From Fusibacter sp. 3D3 (lineage in GTDB: Bacteria > Bacillota > Clostridia > Peptostreptococcales > Acidaminobacteraceae): 35,144 nt of DNA. Under the pieces are notes generated by a model. The model saw only the letters and a program-made list of their open reading frames with translations. It made no database searches and had not been told where the DNA came from. The DNA lies in assembly GCF_001748365.1 (NCBI RefSeq), contig NZ_BDHH01000028.1, positions 15,965-51,108 on the forward strand, written 5' to 3'. This document shows, piece by piece, positions 25,726 through 34,475 of the stretch (positions are counted from its first letter, which is position 1; every line of letters begins with the position of its first letter). Made by a program: the position numbers and the translations under genes.

Positions 25726-26667
25726 TTATTGGTGCATTTTTGCATACATGGCAGCACCAATTATGCCAGCATCATTTTTAAGTTTTGCAATTTCAATTTT
25801 GGGAAGCGGCGAACTTTTATAATACTTTAGATCCTCTAAAGCAAGTTTGATCTTATCGACTAAGAAATCCCCCGCATGTGAGAGTCCACCACCCAGAACG
25901 ATGATTTCAGGATCAATCATACAAACAACGTTGATAATACCTCTACTCAAGTATTTAACTAACCGATCAACCACCTTGTTTGCAAGATTGTCACCCTTTT
26001 TAGCAGCGTCAAATATGATTTGACCGTTGATATTGTTTAGGTCACCCTTTGCAGACGTCATTATCAGATCTGATATTTCGCCATTTTCTAATAAATACTT
26101 CGCGTATTTTATAATTGCAGTTGAAGAAGCAAAAGTCTCTAAACAGCCATTTCTGCCACAATTACAGTTATAAAAATTCTCGCCAATGATCATGTGACCG
26201 ATTTCAGAGCCAATCCCATGATGTCCTGAAACAACTTCACCATTCACGAGAATACCGCCACCAATTCCAGTCCCTAGTGTCAACATCACAGCATTCGTGT
26301 ATTGACCTTTTTGTGAAACTTGAAATTCAGCGACACCGGCCACTGTGGCATCATTATCTATAAATACAGAAATACCAATCAGGGCTTCAAGTTTCTCTCT
26401 AAGGGGCACATCATACCAGTTCAAATTAACGCAAGCGAGCACAGCACCCGTATGTGGATCCGCAATCCCTGGAATTCCGATTCCAACACTTTTAACGTCC
26501 GCCGAATGCTGCCTTAATGCTTGGATAACCTGAGCAATGTCCTCAATGATGGCATCGCTCCCACGCTCTACCCGTGTGGGTGTTGAAATACTCTTTACGA
26601 TTTGACCTGATGCATCCACCAAGCCACCTGCGATATTGGTACCCCCTAAATCTATTCCAATGAACAT
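25726..26667 (-). CDS. glcK: ROK-family glucokinase
   Basis: This enzyme phosphorylates glucose with ATP. The start at 26667 gives 313 residues and has GGAGG 6 nt upstream; an ATG 27 bp earlier has no binding site. The ATP-binding motif IGIDLGGTNIAGG is at the N-terminus. The sugar-binding and catalytic residues lie in FIDNDATVAGVAE and GTGIGGGILVNGE. The ROK signature with zinc ligands reads H-IGENFYNCNCGRNGCLE. The gene follows glycogen phosphorylase by about 30 bp. In this setting it probably uses free glucose released by the GH31 alpha-glucosidase. Without an N-terminal helix-turn-helix it is an enzyme and not a ROK repressor. Confidence 0.93.
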   Translation of the reverse strand: MFIGIDLGGTNIAGGLVDASGQIVKSISTPTRVERGSDAIIEDIAQVIQALRQHSADVKSVGIGIPGIADPHTGAVLACVNLNWYDVPLREKLEALIGISVFIDNDATVAGVAEFQVSQKGQYTNAVMLTLGTGIGGGILVNGEVVSGHHGIGSEIGHMIIGENFYNCNCGRNGCLETFASSTAIIKYAKYLLENGEISDLIMTSAKGDLNNINGQIIFDAAKKGDNLANKVVDRLVKYLSRGIINVVCMIDPEIIVLGGGLSHAGDFLVDKIKLALEDLKYYKSSPLPKIEIAKLKNDAGIIGAAMYAKMHQ

Positions 26668-26700
26668 ATGAGCCTCCAAATTAGTTATAGTCACCCATAA

Positions 26701-29067
26701 TTATACATCAATCTGAACGATATTCCAAATATCTTTTGCATACTGTAAGATTGTTCTGTCACTACTAAACTTACCAGCATTCGCAAGGTTTGAGAGACAT
26801 TTTCTAGCCCACCCCTTTTCATCTTTATAGGCTTCATTTACCGCCTTTTGCGCCTCAACGTAAGCATCAAAATCATGTAAAATAAAGTAATTATCCGGTT
26901 GATGCCAAGATGCTCCGACTAATAAGCTATTATGAAGTTCCCTAAACATATCAGTCCCTTCATCATCGAATGTACCATCAATTAAAGTATCTATAATTTT
27001 CTTTAATCTTGGATGGCTCATATAAATTTCAACAGGATCATAGTCACCTTTCATAGCTTCTATCTCTTCTGACTTAGCGCCAAAAATAAAATTGTTTTCT
27101 AGACCTGCTTCTTCCACAATCTCTACATTTGCACCATCTAATGTGCCAATGGTTGGTGTTGCATTTAACATGAATTTCATATTCCCCGTACCAGAGGCTT
27201 CTTTGCCTGCTGTTGAGATCTGTTCAGATAAATCTGCCGCTGGAAAGAGTCTCTCACCATAGGATACCCTATAATTGGTCACAAAAACAACTTTTATTCT
27301 TCCCTTTATATCTTCATCATGATTCACAAGCTTTGCTATTTCATTGATAAATTTAATAATGCCCTTTGCACGTTTATAACCTGGTGCTGCTTTTGCTCCA
27401 AAGATAAAGGTTCTCGGCACGATCTCTATTTCTGGATTTTCTTTGATATCAAAATACAAATTTAGAATTTGAAATGCATTTAATAACTGTCGTTTGTATT
27501 CATGCAATCGCTTGATTTGGATATCAAAGATTGAGTCTGGATTGAGCTTGATGCCTTCTACAGCTTCAATATAATCAACCAATTGAAGTTTTTTAGTGCG
27601 CTTGATGGTCATAAGTCTATTGAGTACTGCATCATCATTTTCAAAACGTGTTAACGCTTTAAGCGTTTCAAGATCCTTTAACCACTCAGGATCATCGAGT
27701 AATTCTGTAATGAACGATGTCAACTCTGGATTACAAAGTGCCAACCATCTTCTTTGAGTAATCCCGTTGGTTTTATTTTGAAATTTATTTGGAAACAGAG
27801 CATACCAATCTTTTAGCTCTTGATGCTTGAGAATTTCTGTGTGGAGTTCAGCCACCCCATTGATTGCTTTAGAACCGTATATAGCAAGATAAGCCATGTG
27901 AATCATATGATCTGATATAATTCTCATTTTTTTAATAACACTTGGATCATAATTGAGAGCCTTGAGTTCGGCCACAAACATCTTGTCTATTTTCTCTATG
28001 ATTTCATAAACACGAGGTAACAAACCTTTATAAAACCCTTCTTGCCATTTTTCAAGTGCTTCCATAAGAATGGTATGATTGGTATATGAAAAAGTACCAT
28101 TTGCAATATGCCATGCTTTCTTAAAAGTCAAATGCTCTTCATCAATGAGAATTCTCATAAGTTCTGGTATTGCTACCACTGGATGCGTATCATTGAGCTG
28201 AACTGCGACATAATCCGGAAAGTGTTCAAAATCATTGCCGTGAGATTTCTTAAAGTTTTTTACCATATCTTGAATTGATGCCGATACAAAGAAATACTGT
28301 TGCTTTAATCTTAAAATTTTGCCTTGATCTTCAGAGTCATTTGGATAAAGCACTCTGGAGATGTCTTCAGCTCTATTTTTAGCCTTGACTGCTAAATCGT
28401 ACTCTTGATCATTAAACTGCTTGAAATCAAAGGGCACAATTGCTTCTGCTTTCCACAATCTCAACGTATTGATATTTTTAACGTCATAGCCAATAATTGG
28501 CGTATCATATGGGACAGCCCTTACGTCACCATCTTCAAAGTGGACAATAACGGATTCATTATATCTTCTGATGGACCACGGATCGCCATATTTGAGCCAT
28601 TCATCGGCTTCCTCTTTTTGGAAACCATTCTCAATAAGCTGCTTAAAAATACCATAATCATATCGGATGCCATAGCCATGAAGCGGAATTTTTGTAGACG
28701 CTGCCGAATCTAAAAAACAAGCTGCTAAACGTCCTAATCCTCCATTTCCAAGCCCTGCATCTTCTTCAATTTCTTCAATCTCATTCAAATTTAGATTTAA
28801 AGATTTTAGAAGCTCTGAAAAGGTTTCCGTTTTTCCTAAATTCAATAAATTATTGCCCAGTGCTCTTCCCATTAAAAATTCAGCGGACAGATAAAAAGCT
28901 TGCTTGCCCTTTGCATAAATCTTCGTAGAAGTCTCCCATTGATCGGTTAATGAAACCATCAACGTTTTAGAAAGTGCTTGATAAAGTTCTTGCTTTGTTG
29001 CAGTCTCAAGAGATTTGCTGTACTCAGACTTCAAAATAAATTTTATATCATTTAAATATGCATTCAT
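26701..29067 (-). CDS. glgP: Glycogen/maltodextrin phosphorylase
   Basis: This pyridoxal-phosphate enzyme (GT35) splits alpha-1,4-glucans with phosphate to give glucose-1-phosphate. The 788-residue protein begins at an ATG with GGAAGG upstream and shows GNGGLGRLAACFLDS, the glucan site region GYGIRYDYGIF, and VQLNDTHPVVAIPELMR. The PLP-lysine segment reads EASGTGNMKFMLNATPTIGT. The family usually has SN rather than GN before the catalytic MKF, so GTGNMKF is a small departure. There is no long regulatory N-terminal extension, so the animal-type phosphorylation control is absent. It follows the GH31 gene by about 20 bp. Confidence 0.95.
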   Translation of the reverse strand: MNAYLNDIKFILKSEYSKSLETATKQELYQALSKTLMVSLTDQWETSTKIYAKGKQAFYLSAEFLMGRALGNNLLNLGKTETFSELLKSLNLNLNEIEEIEEDAGLGNGGLGRLAACFLDSAASTKIPLHGYGIRYDYGIFKQLIENGFQKEEADEWLKYGDPWSIRRYNESVIVHFEDGDVRAVPYDTPIIGYDVKNINTLRLWKAEAIVPFDFKQFNDQEYDLAVKAKNRAEDISRVLYPNDSEDQGKILRLKQQYFFVSASIQDMVKNFKKSHGNDFEHFPDYVAVQLNDTHPVVAIPELMRILIDEEHLTFKKAWHIANGTFSYTNHTILMEALEKWQEGFYKGLLPRVYEIIEKIDKMFVAELKALNYDPSVIKKMRIISDHMIHMAYLAIYGSKAINGVAELHTEILKHQELKDWYALFPNKFQNKTNGITQRRWLALCNPELTSFITELLDDPEWLKDLETLKALTRFENDDAVLNRLMTIKRTKKLQLVDYIEAVEGIKLNPDSIFDIQIKRLHEYKRQLLNAFQILNLYFDIKENPEIEIVPRTFIFGAKAAPGYKRAKGIIKFINEIAKLVNHDEDIKGRIKVVFVTNYRVSYGERLFPAADLSEQISTAGKEASGTGNMKFMLNATPTIGTLDGANVEIVEEAGLENNFIFGAKSEEIEAMKGDYDPVEIYMSHPRLKKIIDTLIDGTFDDEGTDMFRELHNSLLVGASWHQPDNYFILHDFDAYVEAQKAVNEAYKDEKGWARKCLSNLANAGKFSSDRTILQYAKDIWNIVQIDV

Positions 29068-29088
29068 AACGTTCTTCCTTCCTTCTCC

Positions 29089-31194
29089 TTAAAACAAAAA
29101 ACTCGTTTTTATTATATGCCCATCGTTATTTGATGTTACGACTTGATTTTGATCTACTTCTAAAGTGCTTATGTTGTACTTACCTGCTTTGAAGTCAAAG
29201 GATTCCCCATCATCTTCATAAAGTGCATAATTTGCTTTTTCACTACCGTATCCAATGACGATGAATTCATTGGTCTTGAGTTTTGAGACCCTATCCATAG
29301 GTTCTACTAAAGGTAATAATTTACCAGGTCTGATGAAAATGAACAATTCGCTTAAGTCTGCTTTAATATAATGATAGCCTGCCTCTACTGCTTCAAATTG
29401 ATCTGCCTTAATCGCCTCAAAAGTACTGGCTTTCCAAAGCAACATTTTTTCAGGTAAATAAACCATTCTGCCCTTTGCATTTTGTTCGTAAACAGGCGCG
29501 ATCATCAACGCATCACCCACCAATAGCTGATCTTCAATCGCTTTGGATTCTGAATCTGCATATTCAAAACTAAGAGGTTTAAACATCATATTGAATTCGA
29601 TTGATGCCTTCATAAACTCTGAATACAAATATGGAACAAAGGCATAACGCAATCTTATAACATCTCTCAATTGCTGTCTGATCTTTTTCTCAAAGCGCCA
29701 AGGTTCTTGCATTTTTGTACCCAGTGCACTGTGATTTCTTAAAAGTGGGGTAAAGAGACTAAATTGCATCCATCTCACCATGAGATCTGGACTTACATCA
29801 TCTTGAAAACCACCTGTATCCGCACCTGCGTATAAGAACCCAACCATATTTAGCGACGGCATCATTTGAATATTCAATTTTAAGTGCTCCCACCAAGAGT
29901 GATTATCTCCAGTCCATATGCCTGAATGCTTCGCCATGCCAACGTGTGAGGCTCTTGTTATAAGCAATACTCTTTGATTATCATCATACTGCTTAAAGCC
30001 TTCATCCGCCGCTCTCGTCATGTTATACCCATATAGATTGTGAACATCATAATGATTTACGGGTTCGCCCTCTACTTTATGATATAAGCTTTTGTAATCT
30101 TCTACAGCATTGGATAAACCATTGACCTTTTCAATCATTTCAAAAAAAGAATAGATATCCAAGTTTTTATTTTCATGTGCTTTTAACCACTCGAAAGTCT
30201 CTTTTAATCTTTTTTCGGAATAGAAGATTGCAGGTTCATTCATATCATTCCAAAAGCCTTTGATCCCTTGATCTAATAAAAATTGATATTTACTGCCAAA
30301 CCATTTTCTCGCATCAGGATTTAAAAAATCAGGAAAATGCACTTTTCCAGGCCAAACTGCTGCAACAAAAGGTTTTCCTTCTGAATCTGTGCAAAAATAG
30401 TCATTTTTTATACCTTCTTCATAAACATCATAATCCGCTTCTATTTTAACGCCTGCATCAATAATGGGAATAAGTTTGATGTCCTTCTCTAAAAAATGGC
30501 TTACAAAAGACTTAAAATGAGGAAACCGTTCATCACTAACCGTGAAATCTTTAAACCGTTCCATATAATCAATATCCAAATAAATAGCATCGCATGGTAT
30601 ATCGTATACTTCAAATCCACTTGCAATCTCGTTCACAATATCGGCATTTTCATAACTCCATCTGCTCTGTTGATAGCCAAAGCCCCACTTGGGTGGCACA
30701 TAGTTCATACCTAAGCTGGTCCTAAACTGTTTAACAATTTCATTCAAAGACCCTTCATAGATATAAATATCAAAATCTTTACCTGCAACGAGAATACTCA
30801 TTGCATCGGTACTAGAAAATCCAATATCATAGGTGATCTTTCCTGAAAAATCAATGTAAACGCCTAAATTGGTTTTGCCATGAATAATAAAGAAATTATG
30901 GGCTGCATATAAGGAAGTCTTCCCTGGCAAATGCTTGGATTCATCTGAACAGAAAGACTCATATTGATAACCTCTCTTATTAATGCCTCTTAAGTTCTCT
31001 CCCAATCCATATATACAATCATCCTCACTCAGCTCAAAGTTAAGCGAGAACTTTGTTTTCAAATCACTTATTTTTAAAATGGCTTCTACATTATACACCT
31101 CTTCAATAAATGAAGTTTCTAGAATCGTGTCTGTAGGAAAAAGCGTTCCTATGCTGATTTTTTTCACTTGATTTTCATTTTTAAAGGTCCTCAT
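29089..31194 (-). CDS. GH31 alpha-glucosidase
   Basis: This is a retaining glycoside hydrolase of family 31 that releases terminal glucose from alpha-glucosides. The ATG at 31194 gives 701 residues and has GGAGGC 9 nt upstream; a frame extending 30 bp further lies within lacI and lacks a site. The N-terminal galactose-mutarotase-like domain contains CIYGLGENLRGINKRG. The TIM barrel has WGFGYQQSRWSY, YLDIDYM and the nucleophile motif GFWNDMNEP. A later acid/base region is GADTGGF, followed by LRYAFVPYLYSEF. No signal peptide is seen, so the enzyme is intracellular. It overlaps the end of the regulator gene by 14 bp, indicating coupled translation. Exact linkage specificity is not readable. Confidence 0.92.
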   Translation of the reverse strand: MRTFKNENQVKKISIGTLFPTDTILETSFIEEVYNVEAILKISDLKTKFSLNFELSEDDCIYGLGENLRGINKRGYQYESFCSDESKHLPGKTSLYAAHNFFIIHGKTNLGVYIDFSGKITYDIGFSSTDAMSILVAGKDFDIYIYEGSLNEIVKQFRTSLGMNYVPPKWGFGYQQSRWSYENADIVNEIASGFEVYDIPCDAIYLDIDYMERFKDFTVSDERFPHFKSFVSHFLEKDIKLIPIIDAGVKIEADYDVYEEGIKNDYFCTDSEGKPFVAAVWPGKVHFPDFLNPDARKWFGSKYQFLLDQGIKGFWNDMNEPAIFYSEKRLKETFEWLKAHENKNLDIYSFFEMIEKVNGLSNAVEDYKSLYHKVEGEPVNHYDVHNLYGYNMTRAADEGFKQYDDNQRVLLITRASHVGMAKHSGIWTGDNHSWWEHLKLNIQMMPSLNMVGFLYAGADTGGFQDDVSPDLMVRWMQFSLFTPLLRNHSALGTKMQEPWRFEKKIRQQLRDVIRLRYAFVPYLYSEFMKASIEFNMMFKPLSFEYADSESKAIEDQLLVGDALMIAPVYEQNAKGRMVYLPEKMLLWKASTFEAIKADQFEAVEAGYHYIKADLSELFIFIRPGKLLPLVEPMDRVSKLKTNEFIVIGYGSEKANYALYEDDGESFDFKAGKYNISTLEVDQNQVVTSNNDGHIIKTSFLF

Positions 31195-32269
31195 TTTCTT
31201 TTGCCTCCATTTCTTTATGAACACAACTTGAATCTCTGATCATGAGTTGTGTTGGAAATTGAACATGTTTATGACTTTCTCTCAACTCTAGCAGTTCCAC
31301 CATAATTTCGCCTGTGGAGATTGCAATCTCACGAACAGGTTGTCTAACCGTCGTTAAAGAGGGATTAAAAAAAGCGGCATAATCGATATCATCAAATCCA
31401 ATGATTGAAAGATCATCTGGAATTTTTAGGCCCCTGTCTAAGATTGCTTTACTCGCTCCTATCGCCATAATATCTGAAATTGCGAAAACTGCGGTAAGCT
31501 CTGGCGCCTTATCTAAAAGGCGATTCATCGCTTCATAGGCAGTTTCAAAAGTATAGGCCCCCATGTCAAAATAGAGCTCATTTTTATCGATATGATGTTC
31601 TCTAAGCGCATTCATATACCCACGCGTACGTGCTGTTCCAATGGATAAATCACCAGCACCAGTGGTTATGATCCCAATATGTTGATGTCCCTCATTGCAA
31701 AGATAAGATACCGCATCAAAAGCTGCACGTTCATTGTCTATAGCAACACTTGAATACAGATTTTTGTCAATCGATTCATCAATATTGGTAGATGCCACAA
31801 TAAGCGGCACGCCCAACCGTAAAAGATCATGCTCTCTTACATCGTTAAAATCACCACCTAGGCAAATGAGCCCGCATAACTTTTTTTCCATAATAAACTC
31901 ATACGCAATATCAATATCTCTCATATGCTCATTACCTTTTAAGATCTCTAGTTGACTTGCAGAATTATCACCGTTATAGTGACTGAGCAAGCCATATCCA
32001 TTTTGAGAGAGGATATTTTCTATTAACCCAAGCATTTGAGCAAAAAATGGATTGTATAACCCTTTAATGAGTATGCCCACATCCGCCGTTTCTGTTCGCT
32101 TTAAATTTCGAGCACTATTATTAGGAATGTAATTGTATTCTTCAATAATTCTCAATACGTTTTCGCGCGTTTCTGCTTTTACATCTGGATGTTGATTCAT
32201 TACCCTTGAAACTGTACTCACACCTACACCTGCAAGTCGTGCTATATCTTTAATATTGATATTTCTCAT
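31181..32269 (-). CDS. LacI-family transcriptional regulator of the glucan operon
   Basis: This 362-residue repressor has the LacI helix-turn-helix at residues 4-22 (NIKDIARLAGVGVSTVSRVM), the hinge helix at about 46-56 (NNSARNLKRTET) and the periplasmic-binding-protein-like ligand domain (about 60-345). The ATG at 32269 is used because AGGAG is 9 nt upstream; the TTG start 9 bp earlier is too close to it. It heads an operon with alpha-glucosidase, phosphorylase, glucokinase and pgi, so the ligand is probably maltose, a maltodextrin or a sugar phosphate (inferred). A double LacI-type operator overlaps its own promoter, suggesting autoregulation. Confidence 0.92.
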   Translation of the reverse strand: MRNINIKDIARLAGVGVSTVSRVMNQHPDVKAETRENVLRIIEEYNYIPNNSARNLKRTETADVGILIKGLYNPFFAQMLGLIENILSQNGYGLLSHYNGDNSASQLEILKGNEHMRDIDIAYEFIMEKKLCGLICLGGDFNDVREHDLLRLGVPLIVASTNIDESIDKNLYSSVAIDNERAAFDAVSYLCNEGHQHIGIITTGAGDLSIGTARTRGYMNALREHHIDKNELYFDMGAYTFETAYEAMNRLLDKAPELTAVFAISDIMAIGASKAILDRGLKIPDDLSIIGFDDIDYAAFFNPSLTTVRQPVREIAISTGEIMVELLELRESHKHVQFPTQLMIRDSSCVHKEMEAKENEDL

Positions 32270-32288
32270 ACTGCTCAACTCCTATAGT

Positions 32289-32491
32289 CTCTGTAAAACA
32301 TCATTTTGCCGGATACGTTCTCGTCTAACCGCAAAGCGCAGGCTATACATTCCTGCTCTTTGCTGGACGAAAACTAATGATTTATCATTGTCTGTCAAAA
32401 CTTCGTTTTACCTGACACGTTCTCGTCTAACCGCAAAGCGCAGGCTAAACATTCCTGCTCTTTGCTGGACGAAAACTAATGATTTATCTAT
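32289..32491 (-). repeat. Tandem 102-bp structured repeat in the lacI-operon leader
   Basis: Two copies with a 102-bp period lie between the promoter and the lacI start. Within them 72 bp (32315-32386 and 32417-32488) match at 71 positions, the only difference lying in a loop. Read as RNA on the minus strand, each forms a hairpin (32317-32374 and 32419-32476) with GUUUUCGUC/GACGAGAAC, GCAAAG/CUUUGC and GCAGG/CCUGC stems, an asymmetric CA/GGUUA internal loop, an A-G mismatch and a 9-nt loop AAUGU(U/A)UAG. A smaller AAAAC/GUUUU hairpin follows in the upstream copy and is weaker in the other. No known riboswitch class is recognised. Confidence 0.85.
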
Positions 32492-32493
32492 TT

Positions 32494-32519
32494 TGGAAAC
32501 GTTTTCGGTAACGTTTCCA
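32494..32519. promoter_or_regulatory. Double cre-like/LacI operator
   Basis: TGGAAACGTT (32494-32503) and AACGTTTCCA (32510-32519) form a perfect 10-bp inverted repeat with a 6-nt centre. Each half sits in a 15-bp sequence (32493-32507 and, on the minus strand, 32520-32506) that fits the catabolite-responsive element pattern WTGNAANCGNWNNCA at all but the last base. LacI-family proteins, including CcpA, bind such CG-centred sites. The position just downstream of the -10 suits repression. Confidence 0.8.
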
Positions 32520-32523
32520 TTTA

Positions 32524-32552
32524 ATTATACCATACTTTAGTTTTTCTGAAAA
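32524..32552 (-). promoter_or_regulatory. Promoter of the lacI-glucan operon
   Basis: On the minus strand TGG-TATAAT is a perfect extended -10 (TATAAT at 32524-32529), with TTTTCA (32547-32552) 17 bp upstream as a partial -35. Transcription would start within the operator and include the tandem hairpins, giving a leader of about 245 nt. Confidence 0.75.
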
Positions 32553-32634
32553 CTATTATTAAATTCTGTGATGTGAACATTCGTCTAGACTAGTGATAAG
32601 GCACTTGACTCACATTAGAGGCGCTATAATGACC

Positions 32635-33696
32635 TCACATTTGTAGATTTTCCAATAAATTAAACTGTTTGTAATCTTGATCCTCAAAATTTGACAACGT
32701 AAGTCCAACAAGTCTAACCGGTTTTTCAAGTTTCAATGCTTCAAAAGTATTGTCAAGTGTTTCGCTCAATATTCTCATATTATTGGTATAGTATTCAAGG
32801 CTGAAACTTCTCGTAAATTGTTCGAAATCTTGATATTTGATCTTGATTGTCATGGTTTTTGCCATCAAAGAACGCTTTTCTAGAGCATCATGGATCCTTA
32901 TTAAATATTGATCTAGTATATTCTTAATGATTTCTCGATCTGTGGTATCTTCTTCAAGTGTTGTCTCTTTTCCATATGACTTTCGATCATGATGTTCTTC
33001 AACAGGTCTAAAATCAATACCATGAATCCTATGAAAGATTTCAGTTGCATAAATTTCACCTAAAAAATCATTCAAAAAACTCTGTGGGTATCCATATAAA
33101 TCTTCAATCGTAAAAATACCAATATTATTGAGTTTCTCACAGGTTTTCTTCCCAAGTCCGTGAATTCTTATAATAGGAAGTGGTAATAATAGGTTAGGAA
33201 TATCTTCTTTTTTGATTACAAATACACCATTGGGCTTATTCCAATCTGAAGCCAGTTTTGCCAAAAATTTATTGTATGATATTCCCACAGAAACCGTTAA
33301 GCCAGTCATACGCGTAACAGTACTTTTTAAATCCATTGCAATTTCCATCGGCGTTTGATCACACGCTGTAATATCAATATAAGCTTCATCTATAGAGACA
33401 ATCTCCACCTGTTCAAAATTAGTTTTTATAAAATTAAATATCTGTTTCGATATCTCTTGATATCTTTTCATATTCCCAGATACAAAGATACCATTTGGAC
33501 AGAGTTTTTTAGCAACGACAGCACTCATTGCACTTCGAACGCCAAATTTTCTCGCCTCATAAGAACAGGTTGCCACAACACCTCTATCAGAATCACCACC
33601 TACAATTAAGGGCTTATTGCGATATTCTGGATGGTCTATCTGTTCTACGGAGGCAAAAAAAGCATCTATATCAAAATGAAGTATTTTTCTTTCCAT
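32635..33696 (-). CDS. dinB: DNA polymerase IV (Y-family translesion polymerase)
   Basis: This is an error-prone polymerase that bypasses DNA lesions. The 353-residue length is typical of Pol IV. The palm catalytic acids are seen in LHFDIDAFFASVEQ near the N-terminus and in IVSIDEAYIDIT around residue 105. GVRSAMSA, VSVGISYNKFLAKLASDWNKP and the helix-hairpin-helix segment RIHGLGKKTCEKLNNIGI are also typical. The little-finger domain occupies about 240-345. The extreme C-terminus (LENLQM) does not show a clear sliding-clamp-binding motif of the usual QL-x-L-F type; QFNLLENL is the nearest. The promoter carries a Gram-positive LexA box, so it should be induced by DNA damage. Confidence 0.96.
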   Translation of the reverse strand: MERKILHFDIDAFFASVEQIDHPEYRNKPLIVGGDSDRGVVATCSYEARKFGVRSAMSAVVAKKLCPNGIFVSGNMKRYQEISKQIFNFIKTNFEQVEIVSIDEAYIDITACDQTPMEIAMDLKSTVTRMTGLTVSVGISYNKFLAKLASDWNKPNGVFVIKKEDIPNLLLPLPIIRIHGLGKKTCEKLNNIGIFTIEDLYGYPQSFLNDFLGEIYATEIFHRIHGIDFRPVEEHHDRKSYGKETTLEEDTTDREIIKNILDQYLIRIHDALEKRSLMAKTMTIKIKYQDFEQFTRSFSLEYYTNNMRILSETLDNTFEALKLEKPVRLVGLTLSNFEDQDYKQFNLLENLQM

Positions 33697-33769
33697 TACT
33701 AAACCTTCTTCTTTAACTGCAGCCTATCTATTGCCTGTAAGCAGTATGTATTATAGATCTACACTGTTT

Positions 33770-33798
33770 ATTATAGAACATTTGTTCTTGTAATGCAA
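33770..33798 (-). promoter_or_regulatory. SOS-controlled dinB promoter with LexA box
   Basis: On the minus strand TTGCAT (33793-33798) and TATAAT (33770-33775) are 17 bp apart. Between them lies GAACATTTGTTC (33776-33787), matching the Gram-positive LexA box GAAC-N4-GTTC. LexA bound there would block the polymerase directly. Confidence 0.88.
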
Positions 33799-33817
33799 GG
33801 CTCCATCTAGGCAACCT

Positions 33818-34255
33818 CACGGCTATCGCATGAAAATCTACCATAATCAAGGCTTTTATTCAAAGTCTTAAAAAAATAGCATTGCGCTATTGGATTATGT
33901 GGCATGACTTATGTTTTAATGCAGAGCTCAATCCTTTTTACAGTTTTGAGGGCACAACTAATAAACCGTTTGTATCACTACAGCCGACTTACCCTACGAA
34001 TGGTATAACTCAGCCTTTTTTCTACAGCTCAGATACTACTTTCGTTAGAAAAGACTCATCTATTGATGCTTTATAACGCTTCAACTTTAAACTGGTCTTC
34101 TTTTTCGTGATGGTCTCTTGTTTTAAAATATTCATGGCTATCTTCTTCAACATGGATTGATTTGCAGCACCGTTATTCATTCTTACTCGGCTATGATCTT
34201 CTCTAAAAACAACATCAAGTATCCAATGACAACTTTCTACACTGTTATCCCGCAC
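33818..34255 (-). pseudogene. Remnant of an ISAs1-family transposase (3' end)
   Basis: On the minus strand, 34255-34022 encodes 77 residues that match the C-terminus of ISAs1/H-repeat transposases. The diagnostic part is ESCHWILDVVFREDHSRVRM followed by NQSMLKKIAMNILKQE, with a C-terminal stretch ending SFLTKVVSEL. The catalytic N-terminal two-thirds is missing and the segment just before it (normally R-x-HW) reads RDNSVES, so it is degraded. About 200 bp of non-coding sequence follows. CACGGCTATCGCATG (33818-33832) resembles the outer inverted repeat of this family, which usually begins CAGGGC; this would mark the old element end. The remnant stops about 20 bp from the dinB promoter. Confidence 0.75.
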
Positions 34256-34294
34256 ATTATTTACTTTTGAATAACCCTATCTCAGTCAAAATAA

Positions 34295-34427
34295 AAGAAG
34301 TTAGTGGACATTTTAATCTGTTGCATGATGCATCAAATTATTTTATTCGCTAACTTCTTATGTTATCATGAATACATTAAGTTTCATTCATACAACAGAA
34401 GTCTCCCCGACCAAAGTTTGACTTCTG
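34295..34427 (+). repeat. Two dyads at the left side of the DUF6431-type element
   Basis: AAGAAGTTAG (34295-34304) and CTAACTTCTT (34350-34359) form a perfect 10-bp stem with a 45-nt loop that contains the palindrome TGATGCATCA (34326-34335). A second perfect stem, CAGAAGTC/GACTTCTG, spans 34396-34427. They lie between the ISAs1 remnant and the DUF6431-type gene. They may be part of the terminal region or leader of the insertion element; no clear element boundary is identified. Confidence 0.5.
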
Positions 34428-34475
34428 CTGAAACTCATTACAGAGAGGAGATAGACCTCGTCTATAACAATTCAT

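Noticed and set aside
32289-32491. CRISPR array or integron attC sites
   Set aside because: There are only two units, the repeat is about 72 bp with internal hairpins, and no cas genes are present. GTCTAAC resembles one attC core, but the matching GTTRRRY core is missing at the other end.
32289-32491. Guanidine-II (mini-ykkC) tandem hairpins
   Set aside because: An ACGA sequence occurs in the small hairpin of one copy, but it is not placed in a closed 4-nt loop and is not kept in the other copy.
32540-32634. Terminator or small gene between dinB and the lacI promoter
   Set aside because: No stem with a T-tract and no open frame with a binding site were found; only AT-rich sequence with a short CTAGACTAG palindrome-like string.
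33882-34076. 64-residue open frame on the plus strand near the ISAs1 remnant
   Set aside because: It overlaps the remnant on the opposite strand, has no ribosome binding site and no family resemblance.
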